A stretch of DNA of 14,445 nt from an uncultured Clostridia bacterium (GTDB taxonomy: Bacteria > Bacillota > Clostridia > Christensenellales > Borkfalkiaceae), in assembly GCA_945834965.1 (NCBI GenBank), contig CAMAHZ010000012.1, positions 1 to 14,445 of the forward strand, in the 5' to 3' direction. Positions 6,425 through 12,575 of this stretch are shown piece after piece. The notes beneath the pieces are model-generated. The model saw nothing but the letters and a program-made list of their open reading frames with translations, ran no database searches and was not told where the DNA came from. Numbering within the stretch: the stretch's first letter is position 1; each line of letters begins with the position of its first letter. Position numbers and translations under genes: made by a program.

Positions 6425-7147
6425 TTACTTTATAATTTCTTTAACTGCGCTGTAGATATCGCAAATCAGTTTATTTCTCGGCTCTAAAGCGGTGATATAT
6501 CCAAGCTCGGGCGCAACGTGCGCGGTATATACGCCAACGCCGATAATTATACTTTTTAAAATTTTCGCAGAGAGATTGACTTCGCCGTCAATAAGAATTC
6601 CGCACGCCTTTTTACCGTTAATAAAAAGCTCGTTTCCATTCCTTATTTCGGGCATATTCCCACAGCAATCGCATAAAATGCCTGCAATTTTTTTGGAACA
6701 TTCCGCTAAAATAAAGTCGGTGCGGTCAAGGGGAATACTGCATTTTATGGCAACCGACATATACACGCCCTTCTGTTCGGGGGATATAAAGCTGTCGCCG
6801 TTTTTAGTTCTGCCCATAGTCTGCCTATTCGCAACGACGATACACTCTTCGCCAAGGCACAGCTTTTGCATTGCCGCCGTGTTGGTGGAGCAAACTTCGT
6901 CAAAGCAGTAAACGCTCGCCCCCGTCCTGTCGGCGATTATGGCGGAAGATAAAAGGTCGCACTTACCGTCGAGCATATACCCCCTGTTGGTCACGGAATC
7001 TATTAAATACCCTTCGTTAGTAAGCTTTTTAATCGCCTTCCACACGGCTTGTCGGGTAACGCCTAAGCTATTTGAAAGGCTTTCGCCCGAAAGGTACTCG
7101 CCGCGGTGGGCGTCAAGCTCTTTTAAAATCTCGCTCTTTAAACTCAT
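6425..7147 (-). CDS. birA: BirA family biotin repressor / biotin-protein ligase homologue, short and divergent
   Basis: The first 60 residues form a BirA winged helix-turn-helix (SLSNSLGVTRQAVWKAIKKL at 23-42, then NRGYML). A biotin-ligase-like catalytic domain spans about 78-240, with CSTNT (86-90), RQTMGR (108-113), SPEQKGVYMSV (122-132) and NGKKACGIL (177-185). Two core motifs differ from the norm: the biotin/adenylate loop GRGRRG reads GRTKNG (112-117), and KWPND reads RNGNE (169-173). GINVN is replaced by GVGVYT. The usual C-terminal SH3-like domain of about 50 residues is absent: 240 aa against about 320 for E. coli and B. subtilis BirA. It probably represses bioY through the operator at 5637-5670; ligase activity is uncertain. 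No ribosome binding site precedes the ATG. Confidence 0.87.
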   Translation of the reverse strand: MSLKSEILKELDAHRGEYLSGESLSNSLGVTRQAVWKAIKKLTNEGYLIDSVTNRGYMLDGKCDLLSSAIIADRTGASVYCFDEVCSTNTAAMQKLCLGEECIVVANRQTMGRTKNGDSFISPEQKGVYMSVAIKCSIPLDRTDFILAECSKKIAGILCDCCGNMPEIRNGNELFINGKKACGILIDGEVNLSAKILKSIIIGVGVYTAHVAPELGYITALEPRNKLICDIYSAVKEIIK

Positions 7148-7149
7148 AG

Positions 7150-7168
7150 TTAAAGTTTATCACTTTAA
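7150..7168. promoter_or_regulatory. Inverted repeat at the birA -10 box, sharing arms with the fruK site
   Basis: TTAAAGT (7150-7156) and ACTTTAA (7162-7168) are perfect inverted arms around TTATC, starting 3 nt upstream of the birA ATG. The same arms with a 6-bp centre occur at the fruK promoter. An overlapping palindrome, CACTTT-A-AAAGTG (7161-7173), extends it. Confidence 0.5.
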
Positions 7169-7182
7169 AAGTGAGTTGTAAA
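7154..7182 (-). promoter_or_regulatory. Predicted sigma-A promoter of birA
   Basis: On the minus strand TTTACA (7182-7177) and TAAACT (7159-7154) are 17 bp apart. The start would fall on the ATG at 7147, which again suggests a leaderless mRNA. The boxes match 5 of 6 and 4 of 6 consensus positions. Confidence 0.45.
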
Positions 7183-7205
7183 GCGTTAAAACCACCGTAA
7201 AAATA

Positions 7206-7234
7206 TTGCAAAAGCCGCTTTAGTGTGGTAAAAT
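7206..7234 (+). promoter_or_regulatory. Extended -10 promoter P1 upstream of alr
   Basis: TTGCAA (7206-7211) and TAAAAT (7229-7234) are 17 bp apart, with a TGG extension (7226-7228) directly before the -10 box. The block AGTGTGGTAAAATTA (7222-7236) recurs with one change at 7329-7343. It is 178 bp from the alr ATG. A separate perfect TATAAT at 7243-7248 lacks a good -35 box. Confidence 0.5.
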
Positions 7235-7289
7235 TAATTGCGTATAATCTACTCAAAAATGCGTAAAAACTTTTGCTTATCGATTTTTA

Positions 7290-7308
7290 TGCGCCAAATT
7301 TAGGCGCA
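7290..7308. repeat. Small GC-rich inverted repeat between alr promoters P1 and P2
   Basis: TGCGCC (7290-7295) and GGCGCA (7303-7308) flank AAATTTA. A T-run precedes the stem but none follows it on the plus strand, so it is not a clear terminator for P1 transcripts. It may form a small hairpin in that leader or act as a protein site. Confidence 0.4.
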
Positions 7309-7312
7309 GGTA

Positions 7313-7341
7313 TTGTCAAACGGCGTAAAGTGTGCTAAAAT
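7313..7341 (+). promoter_or_regulatory. Extended -10 promoter P2 upstream of alr
   Basis: TTGTCA (7313-7318) and TAAAAT (7336-7341) are 17 bp apart, with TGC (7333-7335) forming an extended -10. The surrounding AGTGTGCTAAAATTA matches 14 of 15 positions of P1. Transcription would begin near 7348 and give a leader of about 64 nt for alr. Confidence 0.6.
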
Positions 7342-7361
7342 TACCCTAATACGCCCTTGCC

Positions 7362-7380
7362 GTTAAAATATAATTTTAAC
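7362..7380. promoter_or_regulatory. Perfect 19-bp palindrome in the alr leader (candidate operator)
   Basis: GTTAAAAT (7362-7369) and ATTTTAAC (7373-7380) flank ATA. The centre spells a perfect TATAAT (7369-7374), though no matching -35 box lies upstream. It sits just downstream of P2, so a bound protein could act as a roadblock or block a weak extra promoter. Confidence 0.45.
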
Positions 7381-7411
7381 AACCTGACCAAACCAAAGCA
7401 TATTATGTCGT

Positions 7412-8398
7412 ATGCAAAAAACTCTGGCGGTTATAAATCTTTGGGCAATCAGGCACAACGTAAAGCTTGTGCGCACTCTTATCGGCAACAGATTTTTCTT
7501 TGCGGTCGTCAAGGCAGACGCCTACGGTCACGGCGCCGAGCAGGTTGCATTAGAGATAGAAGATTTAGTAGACGGCTTTTGCGTGGCGATAGTAGAAGAA
7601 GGGGTTGCCCTTCGCGTCGCAGGCGTTCAAAAACCAATCTTAGTGCTTGCGCCGCCCCTATCTAAAGGGGACGCGGAAAGGCTTAAATACTACGACCTGA
7701 CTGCAACCGTTTGCGATTTTAAAAGCGCAAAGCTTTCAAAAGGGCTGAAAATTCATATCGCAATCAATACGGGTATGAACCGCTACGGGTGCGATTTAAA
7801 CGGCTTAGGCAAGCTTTTAAAGGCTCTCTCGCCGCAACAAATTTTAGGCGTGTATTCGCATTTATACGCACCTGAAAACCCGTCGGCAAGAGAAGAGCAG
7901 TATAAGCTTTTTTCCACGGCGGAAAGCTTGGTCAAATCATACGCGCCCGACGCCTTAGCGCACCTTTCTGCAAGCGGCGGCGTTGCGCTCGGCGGCAAGT
8001 TTTTATTCGGCGGCGTGCGCTGCGGAATAATGCTGTACGGCTACTCGCCTTGCGGCTTTGAAATAAAGGGGCTTAAGCCTGCGTTGACAGTGTACGCACG
8101 GCTTGCGCAACGTACGAAATTTATCGGCGGCGGAGTGGGGTATAACCTTGCGGACGAAGAGTATAAAAGGCTGTACACCTACCGCTTAGGCTACGGCGAC
8201 GGCTTTTTGCGCGGCGTTGCGCTCGGCGAAAAAACGCTGTGTATGGACGCCTTTATCTCGCAAAAAAAGAGCGAGCTTTTGCCCGTCTTTACCGACGCGG
8301 ACGAGTACGCAAAGCTGTGCAAAACGATTAGCTACGAAGTGCTGTGTTCGGTAACTAAAAGAAGTGAGAGAGTGTATGAAAGAAGGATTGAGATATAA
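7412..8398 (+). CDS. alr: Alanine racemase, with a shortened C-terminal domain
   Basis: A PLP enzyme that interconverts L- and D-alanine for peptidoglycan. The PLP-binding lysine is Lys34 in AVVKADAYGHG (31-41). INTGMNRYG (118-126), VYSHLYAPE (147-155), HLSASGG (184-190) and VRCGIMLYG (202-210) follow in family order. The second catalytic base is probably Tyr244 in GVGYN, followed by YRLGYGDGFLRG (257-268), CMDA (277-280) and ISYEVLC (306-312). At 328 aa it is some 40-60 residues shorter than most alanine racemases. The losses lie between GYGDG and CMD and between CMD and ISYE, both in the C-terminal beta domain. HANSAA is replaced by HLSASGG. No ribosome binding site is visible at ATG 7412; a TATTAT lies 5 nt upstream. 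The end overlaps the next gene by 23 bp. Confidence 0.87.
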   Translation: MQKTLAVINLWAIRHNVKLVRTLIGNRFFFAVVKADAYGHGAEQVALEIEDLVDGFCVAIVEEGVALRVAGVQKPILVLAPPLSKGDAERLKYYDLTATVCDFKSAKLSKGLKIHIAINTGMNRYGCDLNGLGKLLKALSPQQILGVYSHLYAPENPSAREEQYKLFSTAESLVKSYAPDALAHLSASGGVALGGKFLFGGVRCGIMLYGYSPCGFEIKGLKPALTVYARLAQRTKFIGGGVGYNLADEEYKRLYTYRLGYGDGFLRGVALGEKTLCMDAFISQKKSELLPVFTDADEYAKLCKTISYEVLCSVTKRSERVYERRIEI

Positions 8399-8918
8399 AT
8401 ACAAAATCAAACGCAAATATTTTCAACATTCTGCAAGGGAAGTTGCCGACGGCGCTATAAGGGATATAATCGACTTGGCTTTCGCCGATAAAGACAGCTT
8501 TTTAATCTATTACAGCTACGGCACGGAAGCGGACACTCACGAGATAATAAATAACCTTATTTTATCGGGCAAAAGGGTGTATCTGCCGAGAGTGGAAGGG
8601 GAAACAATAGTCCCCGTTCCCTATACGGCTAAGACCGAGCTAATAAAAAATTCTTTCGGCATAGCTGAGCCCGTCGGTCAAGCCTACGAAGGCGAAATAC
8701 AAGTGTGCATAACGCCCCTTTTGGCGGTCAATTCCAAGGGGTACAGGCTGGGCTACGGCGGCGGCTATTACGATAGGTTTTTTGCCGCTCACCCCGATAT
8801 TTTAAAGGTGGGTCTGGGCTATAGTTTGCAATCGTGCGAGGACAAGTTTGAAGAGGAATACGACGTTCCTTTAGACTTATTTATATGTGAAAGGGGGATA
8901 ATTACCTTTGGAAAATAA
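8376..8918 (+). CDS. 5-formyltetrahydrofolate cyclo-ligase
   Basis: The product (180 aa) uses ATP to convert 5-formyl-tetrahydrofolate to 5,10-methenyl-tetrahydrofolate, returning it to one-carbon metabolism in the cytoplasm. The nucleotide-binding signature GYGGGYYDRFF lies at 126-136. YYSYGTEADT (45-54), VYLPRV (68-73), FGIAEP (94-99) and ITPLLAVNSKGYRLG (112-126) are family blocks. I chose ATG 8376 over a GTG at 8364 because it gives the usual N terminus of the K-x-x-L-R form (MKEGLRYKY). The purine stretch GAAGTGAGAG lies about 7 nt upstream. The gene overlaps alr by 23 bp and the next gene by 11 bp, so all three are probably one transcript. Confidence 0.95.
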   Translation: MKEGLRYKYKIKRKYFQHSAREVADGAIRDIIDLAFADKDSFLIYYSYGTEADTHEIINNLILSGKRVYLPRVEGETIVPVPYTAKTELIKNSFGIAEPVGQAYEGEIQVCITPLLAVNSKGYRLGYGGGYYDRFFAAHPDILKVGLGYSLQSCEDKFEEEYDVPLDLFICERGIITFGK

Positions 8919-9594
8919 CTTTTTTGAAGAAGAAAATACCTTTGAGTACTCGGCAAAGAGAAAGTTCTGGCTTGAGTTCAAAGATTTAATGGCGGGCTGT
9001 GCATTCCCGTTCATAATAATGGTCATCTTTTCAAGCACGATAATCGCATTCGGGTGCGGAAACAAAGTGGATTTGTCTATAAAGCTTATCGCCATTATCG
9101 GCGGCGAGCTTATGCTTACGGCGGCGCTGTTTATCTTCGGCAGGGCTAACGGTTCCGAAGCGTATAAAAAGACGGTAGAAAATCAAAGGAAGAGAGAGCT
9201 TAACTCTTCCGACGAAAAGGTGGCTTACCACACGGGCGAATACGCGCTCTGGAAGGGCGTATTAATCGGCTTTATTATCTGTATTCCCTTTTTAATATTT
9301 TTAACCGTGCAAGTCTGCGTAGAAAATACTTTCTGCACGTTTATATTGCAATACGTATTTGCCTGGGGCTACGCGCCGTTTTTACCCTTAGGTTCGGGCT
9401 ATATTGCGCTTAGCTATACCGCAATTTTATTCCCCATAGCAATTATGACGCTCGGCTATTTCTTTGGCAAAAAACGCCAGATTAAAATTCAGGAAGAGCT
9501 TGCAAAGACCAACCCCGACGATAAGCGCAGCCAAGTGGTAGATATCCCCGGCGAAAAGAAGAAGGGCAAGAATAATAAGGGGCGTAAAAAGTGA
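8908..9594 (+). CDS. Conserved-context membrane protein of unknown function
   Basis: I do not recognise this 228-aa protein. It has an acidic N terminus, hydrophobic segments near residues 29-50, 57-79, 115-137, about 142-160 and 168-187, and a strongly basic Lys-rich tail (the last 12 or so residues alternate Lys, Gly, Asn and Arg). A charged loop at about 80-112 separates the first two segments from the rest. The start appears to be TTG 8908, since AAGGGGGA lies 9-10 nt upstream and the first in-frame ATG would begin inside the first membrane segment. It is linked by overlap to the cyclo-ligase (11 bp) and to rsmD (4 bp). The tail should face the cytoplasm by the positive-inside rule. Confidence 0.8.
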   Translation: MENNFFEEENTFEYSAKRKFWLEFKDLMAGCAFPFIIMVIFSSTIIAFGCGNKVDLSIKLIAIIGGELMLTAALFIFGRANGSEAYKKTVENQRKRELNSSDEKVAYHTGEYALWKGVLIGFIICIPFLIFLTVQVCVENTFCTFILQYVFAWGYAPFLPLGSGYIALSYTAILFPIAIMTLGYFFGKKRQIKIQEELAKTNPDDKRSQVVDIPGEKKKGKNNKGRKK

Positions 9595-10142
9595 GAATAA
9601 TCTCGGGTAAGCACAGGGGCAGAAAGCTCGTAGAATTTACCGCAGAAGGTATTCGCCCCACTTCCGACAGGGCAAAGGAAAGCCTTTTCAACATACTCTC
9701 AACCAAAATCGTCGGCGCAACCGTGTTGGATTTGTTCTGCGGAAGCGGCAGTATCGGGCTTGAGTGCGTGTCTCGCGGTGCGGACAAGGTCTATTTCAAC
9801 GATAAATCGGCAAGTTCGGTTGCGGTCTTAAAGAAGAATATTTCAATCTTAAAGGAAGAGAGCTGCTGCGCCGTTTCAATTTCGGACTATAAGGATTTTT
9901 TAAACCGATGCAGCGTAAAATTCGATATAATCTTTCTCGACCCGCCCTACGCCGAAGAGTTCGGCGTCCCTGCCTTAACTGCAATTTCTCAAAGGGGCTT
10001 GCTTAAAGGCGGCGGCGTGGCTATCTACGAGCGCGACCGAGCCTTTGAAGGCGAGATTGCAGGGCTTAAAAAGGTAGACGAAAGAAAGTACGGAAAGGCT
10101 TATTTAACCTTTTTCAAGGCGGAAGAAAGGGCTGAAGAATAA
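9591..10142 (+). CDS. rsmD: 16S rRNA (guanine(966)-N(2))-methyltransferase RsmD
   Basis: An S-adenosylmethionine-dependent methyltransferase (183 aa) that modifies G966 of 16S rRNA during 30S assembly. The N-terminal MRIISGKHRGRKL and RPTSDRAKESLFNIL (22-36) are typical of RsmD. The SAM-binding motif I is VLDLFCGSGSIGLE (45-58), and the catalytic motif IV is DPPY (117-120). The start is GTG 9591, which overlaps the upstream stop as GTGA, with AAGGGGC about 7 nt before it. coaD follows after 48 bp; rsmD-coaD is a widely conserved pair (ylbH-ylbI in B. subtilis). Confidence 0.96.
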   Translation: MRIISGKHRGRKLVEFTAEGIRPTSDRAKESLFNILSTKIVGATVLDLFCGSGSIGLECVSRGADKVYFNDKSASSVAVLKKNISILKEESCCAVSISDYKDFLNRCSVKFDIIFLDPPYAEEFGVPALTAISQRGLLKGGGVAIYERDRAFEGEIAGLKKVDERKYGKAYLTFFKAEERAEE

Positions 10143-10190
10143 ACCGCTAAATAAGAAAAATTTTAAAAATAAAGCTTAAAAGAAAGATAT

Positions 10191-10685
10191 ATGGATAAAA
10201 AAATTTGTGTGTTTGCAGGGTCGTTCGACCCGCCCACCGTCGGTCATCTTTCGGTGGTGGAAAAGAGCTTGAAAATCTTCGACGGCGTAACCGTTGCGCT
10301 TATGAACAACACCGCCAAAAACTGCCTGTTTTCGGTTGACGAGCGGATGCAGATGCTTGAAGAGCTGTTTGCGGACAACCCCGCCGTCAAGGTAATAAAG
10401 TTTGAAGGCGCCGCCGTAGACCTGCTTGAAAAAGAAGGCACGCCCTTCTACGTAAGGGGGGTAAGGGATTCGATAGATTTCGAGTACGAAAACCGAGACG
10501 CCTTTGCAAGCAAAAAGCTAAAGGAAGATTTAATAACCATCTATCTTCCATCCGAGCAGGAAGAAATGCATATAAGCTCTTCGCTCGTAAGAAATTCAAT
10601 CAAGTTCAAAAAGGACTATGATAAATATATTCCAAAGAGAATACTCAACACTTTAAAAAATATTTTGGAGAAGAAAAATGTTTGA
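10191..10685 (+). CDS. coaD: Pantetheine-phosphate adenylyltransferase CoaD
   Basis: The product (164 aa) transfers AMP from ATP to 4'-phosphopantetheine, the fourth step of coenzyme A synthesis. The nucleotidyltransferase motif is GSFDPPTVGH (10-19), with TxGH at 16-19. RGVRD (89-93) with the following DFEYE matches the family RGLRxxxDFEYE pattern, and the C-terminal ISSSLVR (128-134) is the second nucleotide-binding motif. The C-terminal half is more Lys-rich than usual. The ribosome binding site is weak (AGAAAGAT). The end overlaps the DAHP synthase gene by 8 bp, so those two are translationally linked. Confidence 0.96.
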   Translation: MDKKICVFAGSFDPPTVGHLSVVEKSLKIFDGVTVALMNNTAKNCLFSVDERMQMLEELFADNPAVKVIKFEGAAVDLLEKEGTPFYVRGVRDSIDFEYENRDAFASKKLKEDLITIYLPSEQEEMHISSSLVRNSIKFKKDYDKYIPKRILNTLKNILEKKNV

Positions 10686-11700
10686 AAAGCAAATTAAAAT
10701 TCCCGAACCTGCGGAAATAAAGGACAGATTGCCCCTTCCCGACGACCTTAAAAAGATTAAAGAGTCAAGGGATAAAGCTATATCGGACGTAATCACGGGC
10801 GAAAGCGATAAGCTTATTATTATCGTCGGACCCTGCTCTGCTCATGCGGAAAAGCCCGTTTTAGACTACGTGGAACGCCTTGGCAAGCTCAACGAAAAGG
10901 TTAAAGACAAGCTCGTTTTAGTCCCCAGAATATACACCAACAAGCCCAGAACCAAGGGCGTGGGCTATAAGGGTATGTTCTCTCAGCCCGACCCTTCCAA
11001 GTCGGAAGACATTTTAAAGGGCATTTTTACGATAAGGGATTTAAACGTCAAGGCAATCGGCGTTAGCGGACTTGCCGCCGCAGACGAAATGTTATACCCT
11101 GCAAACTACGCCTACGTAGACGACCTTTTATCCTACGTTGCAGTCGGCGCAAGGAGCTCGGAAAACCAGCTTCACCGCCTTACCGCAAGCGGTATGGACG
11201 TACCCGTCGGCATCAAAAACCCTATGAGCGGTTCGCTCTTAGTGCTTTTAAATTCCATCTACGCCGCACAGTCACAGCAGACCTTTATGCTCAACGGTTG
11301 GCAGATGAAAACGAACGGCAACCCTTTAAGCCACGCAATTTTAAGGGGCGCGGTGGATAGCTACGGCAACGACATTCCCAACTTCCACTACGAAACGGTT
11401 ATGCAGGTTATAGAAGGCTACGCAAAGTCGGGCTTGAAAAACCCTGCAATCATAGTGGACGCAAACCACTCCAACAGCGGTAAGAAGTTCAAACAACAGA
11501 TAAGAATTTGCGAAGAAGTTATGAACAACCGCCTATACGATAGTGACTTCAAGCGCAACGTAAAGGGCTTTATGATTGAAAGCTTTATAGAAGAAGGCAA
11601 CCAGCCTGAAGATAAAATTTACGGCAAGTCCATAACCGACCCTTGCCTTGGCTGGTGCGATACCGAAAGGTTGCTTTTAGATTTGGCGGACAAGGTTTAA
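10678..11700 (+). CDS. aroG: 3-deoxy-7-phosphoheptulonate synthase, class I (AroG/AroF type)
   Basis: The enzyme condenses phosphoenolpyruvate and erythrose 4-phosphate to DAHP, the first step of the shikimate pathway. At 340 aa it is full length for the class I-alpha type of E. coli AroF/G/H. The metal ligands are visible by position: Cys53 in GPCSAH (51-56), His264 in DANHSNSGKK (261-270), Glu302 in MIESF and Asp322 in DPCLGW (321-326). The PEP-binding stretch PRIYTNKPRTKGVGYKG (83-99) and GARSSENQLHR (157-167) are also typical. GGAG lies 7 nt before the ATG. It is followed after 72 bp by pheA. Feedback by phenylalanine is plausible from that pairing, but the effector cannot be read from sequence. 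Confidence 0.95.
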   Translation: MFEKQIKIPEPAEIKDRLPLPDDLKKIKESRDKAISDVITGESDKLIIIVGPCSAHAEKPVLDYVERLGKLNEKVKDKLVLVPRIYTNKPRTKGVGYKGMFSQPDPSKSEDILKGIFTIRDLNVKAIGVSGLAAADEMLYPANYAYVDDLLSYVAVGARSSENQLHRLTASGMDVPVGIKNPMSGSLLVLLNSIYAAQSQQTFMLNGWQMKTNGNPLSHAILRGAVDSYGNDIPNFHYETVMQVIEGYAKSGLKNPAIIVDANHSNSGKKFKQQIRICEEVMNNRLYDSDFKRNVKGFMIESFIEEGNQPEDKIYGKSITDPCLGWCDTERLLLDLADKV

Positions 11701-11772
11701 TCAACTTGAGCGGCTTGACCGCACCGACGTATTAAAAGCAGTAAAATCATTTAAAACGGGGGGAATAGAAAA

Positions 11773-12573
11773 ATGCAAAAACTCGGCTATTTAGGTCCGA
11801 AAGGCACGTACAGCCATCTTGCGGCTTTAAGCTTAGGGGCGGACTGTACCCAAATTGCCTATCCTTCGTTCCCGTCGCTTTTTTCTGCGCTGACTTGCGG
11901 AGAGCTGGATAGTATAGTCCTTCCCGTGGAAAACACGCTTAACGGCGCAGTCGTTCAAAATTTAGACCTGTTGCAGTCCACCGAAAGTATATGGGCTTGC
12001 AGGTCTGTAAAAATCAGGGTAGACCATAGGCTTATTACCCTAAAGGGCGCACCCCTTTCTGGTATTAAAAAAATCTTCTCGCACGAGCAGGCTTTGGCGC
12101 AATGCGCCGATTATCTTTACAAAAACTTCCCCAACGCACAGCTCATAGCAACGCCGTCCACGGCGGAAAGCGTTAAAAATCTTATCAGTGCAGACGTTGC
12201 CGCAATCGCAGGCACTCAATGCGCAGGCGACGGGTTAGAGCTATCCGATACCACCATTTCTGACGAGCCGAATAATTTCACAAGCTTTCTCTTGGTCAAG
12301 CGCGGAGCGCCTTCTAAAGAAGAAAGGTCCAACAAGGTATTCTTCTCGGCTACCTGCCTGCACGAGTCGGGCACGCTCGTAAGCCTACTTTCCGTGCTTG
12401 CAAACGAAGGGATAAATATGACCAAAATCGAAAGCCGCCCCATAAAGAATAAGGACGGCGAGTTCAGGTTTTTCATAGAAATCGAAGGCGATTATTCAAG
12501 CCCGAAGATGCAACAAACCTTTAATCTTCTTCGTGCTAAATCGACTTCCATTAAGATTTTGGGGTGCTACTAA
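11773..12573 (+). CDS. pheA: Prephenate dehydratase with ACT domain
   Basis: A monofunctional enzyme of 266 aa that decarboxylates and dehydrates prephenate to phenylpyruvate for phenylalanine synthesis. The catalytic part begins with YLGPKGTYSH (6-15) and has PVENTLNGAV (51-60), SHEQALAQC (103-111) and PSTAES (128-133). The active-site TRF motif reads NFTSF (168-172): Thr170 is kept but the following Arg is Ser. The ACT regulatory domain has ESGTLVSLLSVLANEGIN (198-215) and ESRP (220-223), which usually bind phenylalanine for feedback inhibition. GGGGGGAA lies about 9 nt before the ATG. No independent promoter or T-box is evident in the 72 bp upstream, so it is probably cotranscribed with the DAHP synthase gene. 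Its stop lies 2 bp from the stop of the convergent ylbJ gene. Confidence 0.94.
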   Translation: MQKLGYLGPKGTYSHLAALSLGADCTQIAYPSFPSLFSALTCGELDSIVLPVENTLNGAVVQNLDLLQSTESIWACRSVKIRVDHRLITLKGAPLSGIKKIFSHEQALAQCADYLYKNFPNAQLIATPSTAESVKNLISADVAAIAGTQCAGDGLELSDTTISDEPNNFTSFLLVKRGAPSKEERSNKVFFSATCLHESGTLVSLLSVLANEGINMTKIESRPIKNKDGEFRFFIEIEGDYSSPKMQQTFNLLRAKSTSIKILGCY

Positions 12574-12575
12574 TT

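Noticed and set aside
7290..7308. Riboswitch or terminator in the alr leader
   Set aside because: The only stem is 6 bp with no following T-run, and no conserved riboswitch core is recognisable.
11701..11772. Promoter, T-box or attenuator before pheA
   Set aside because: TTGACC at 11715 has no -10 box at correct spacing, the region is only 72 bp, and no leader-peptide or T-box features are visible.
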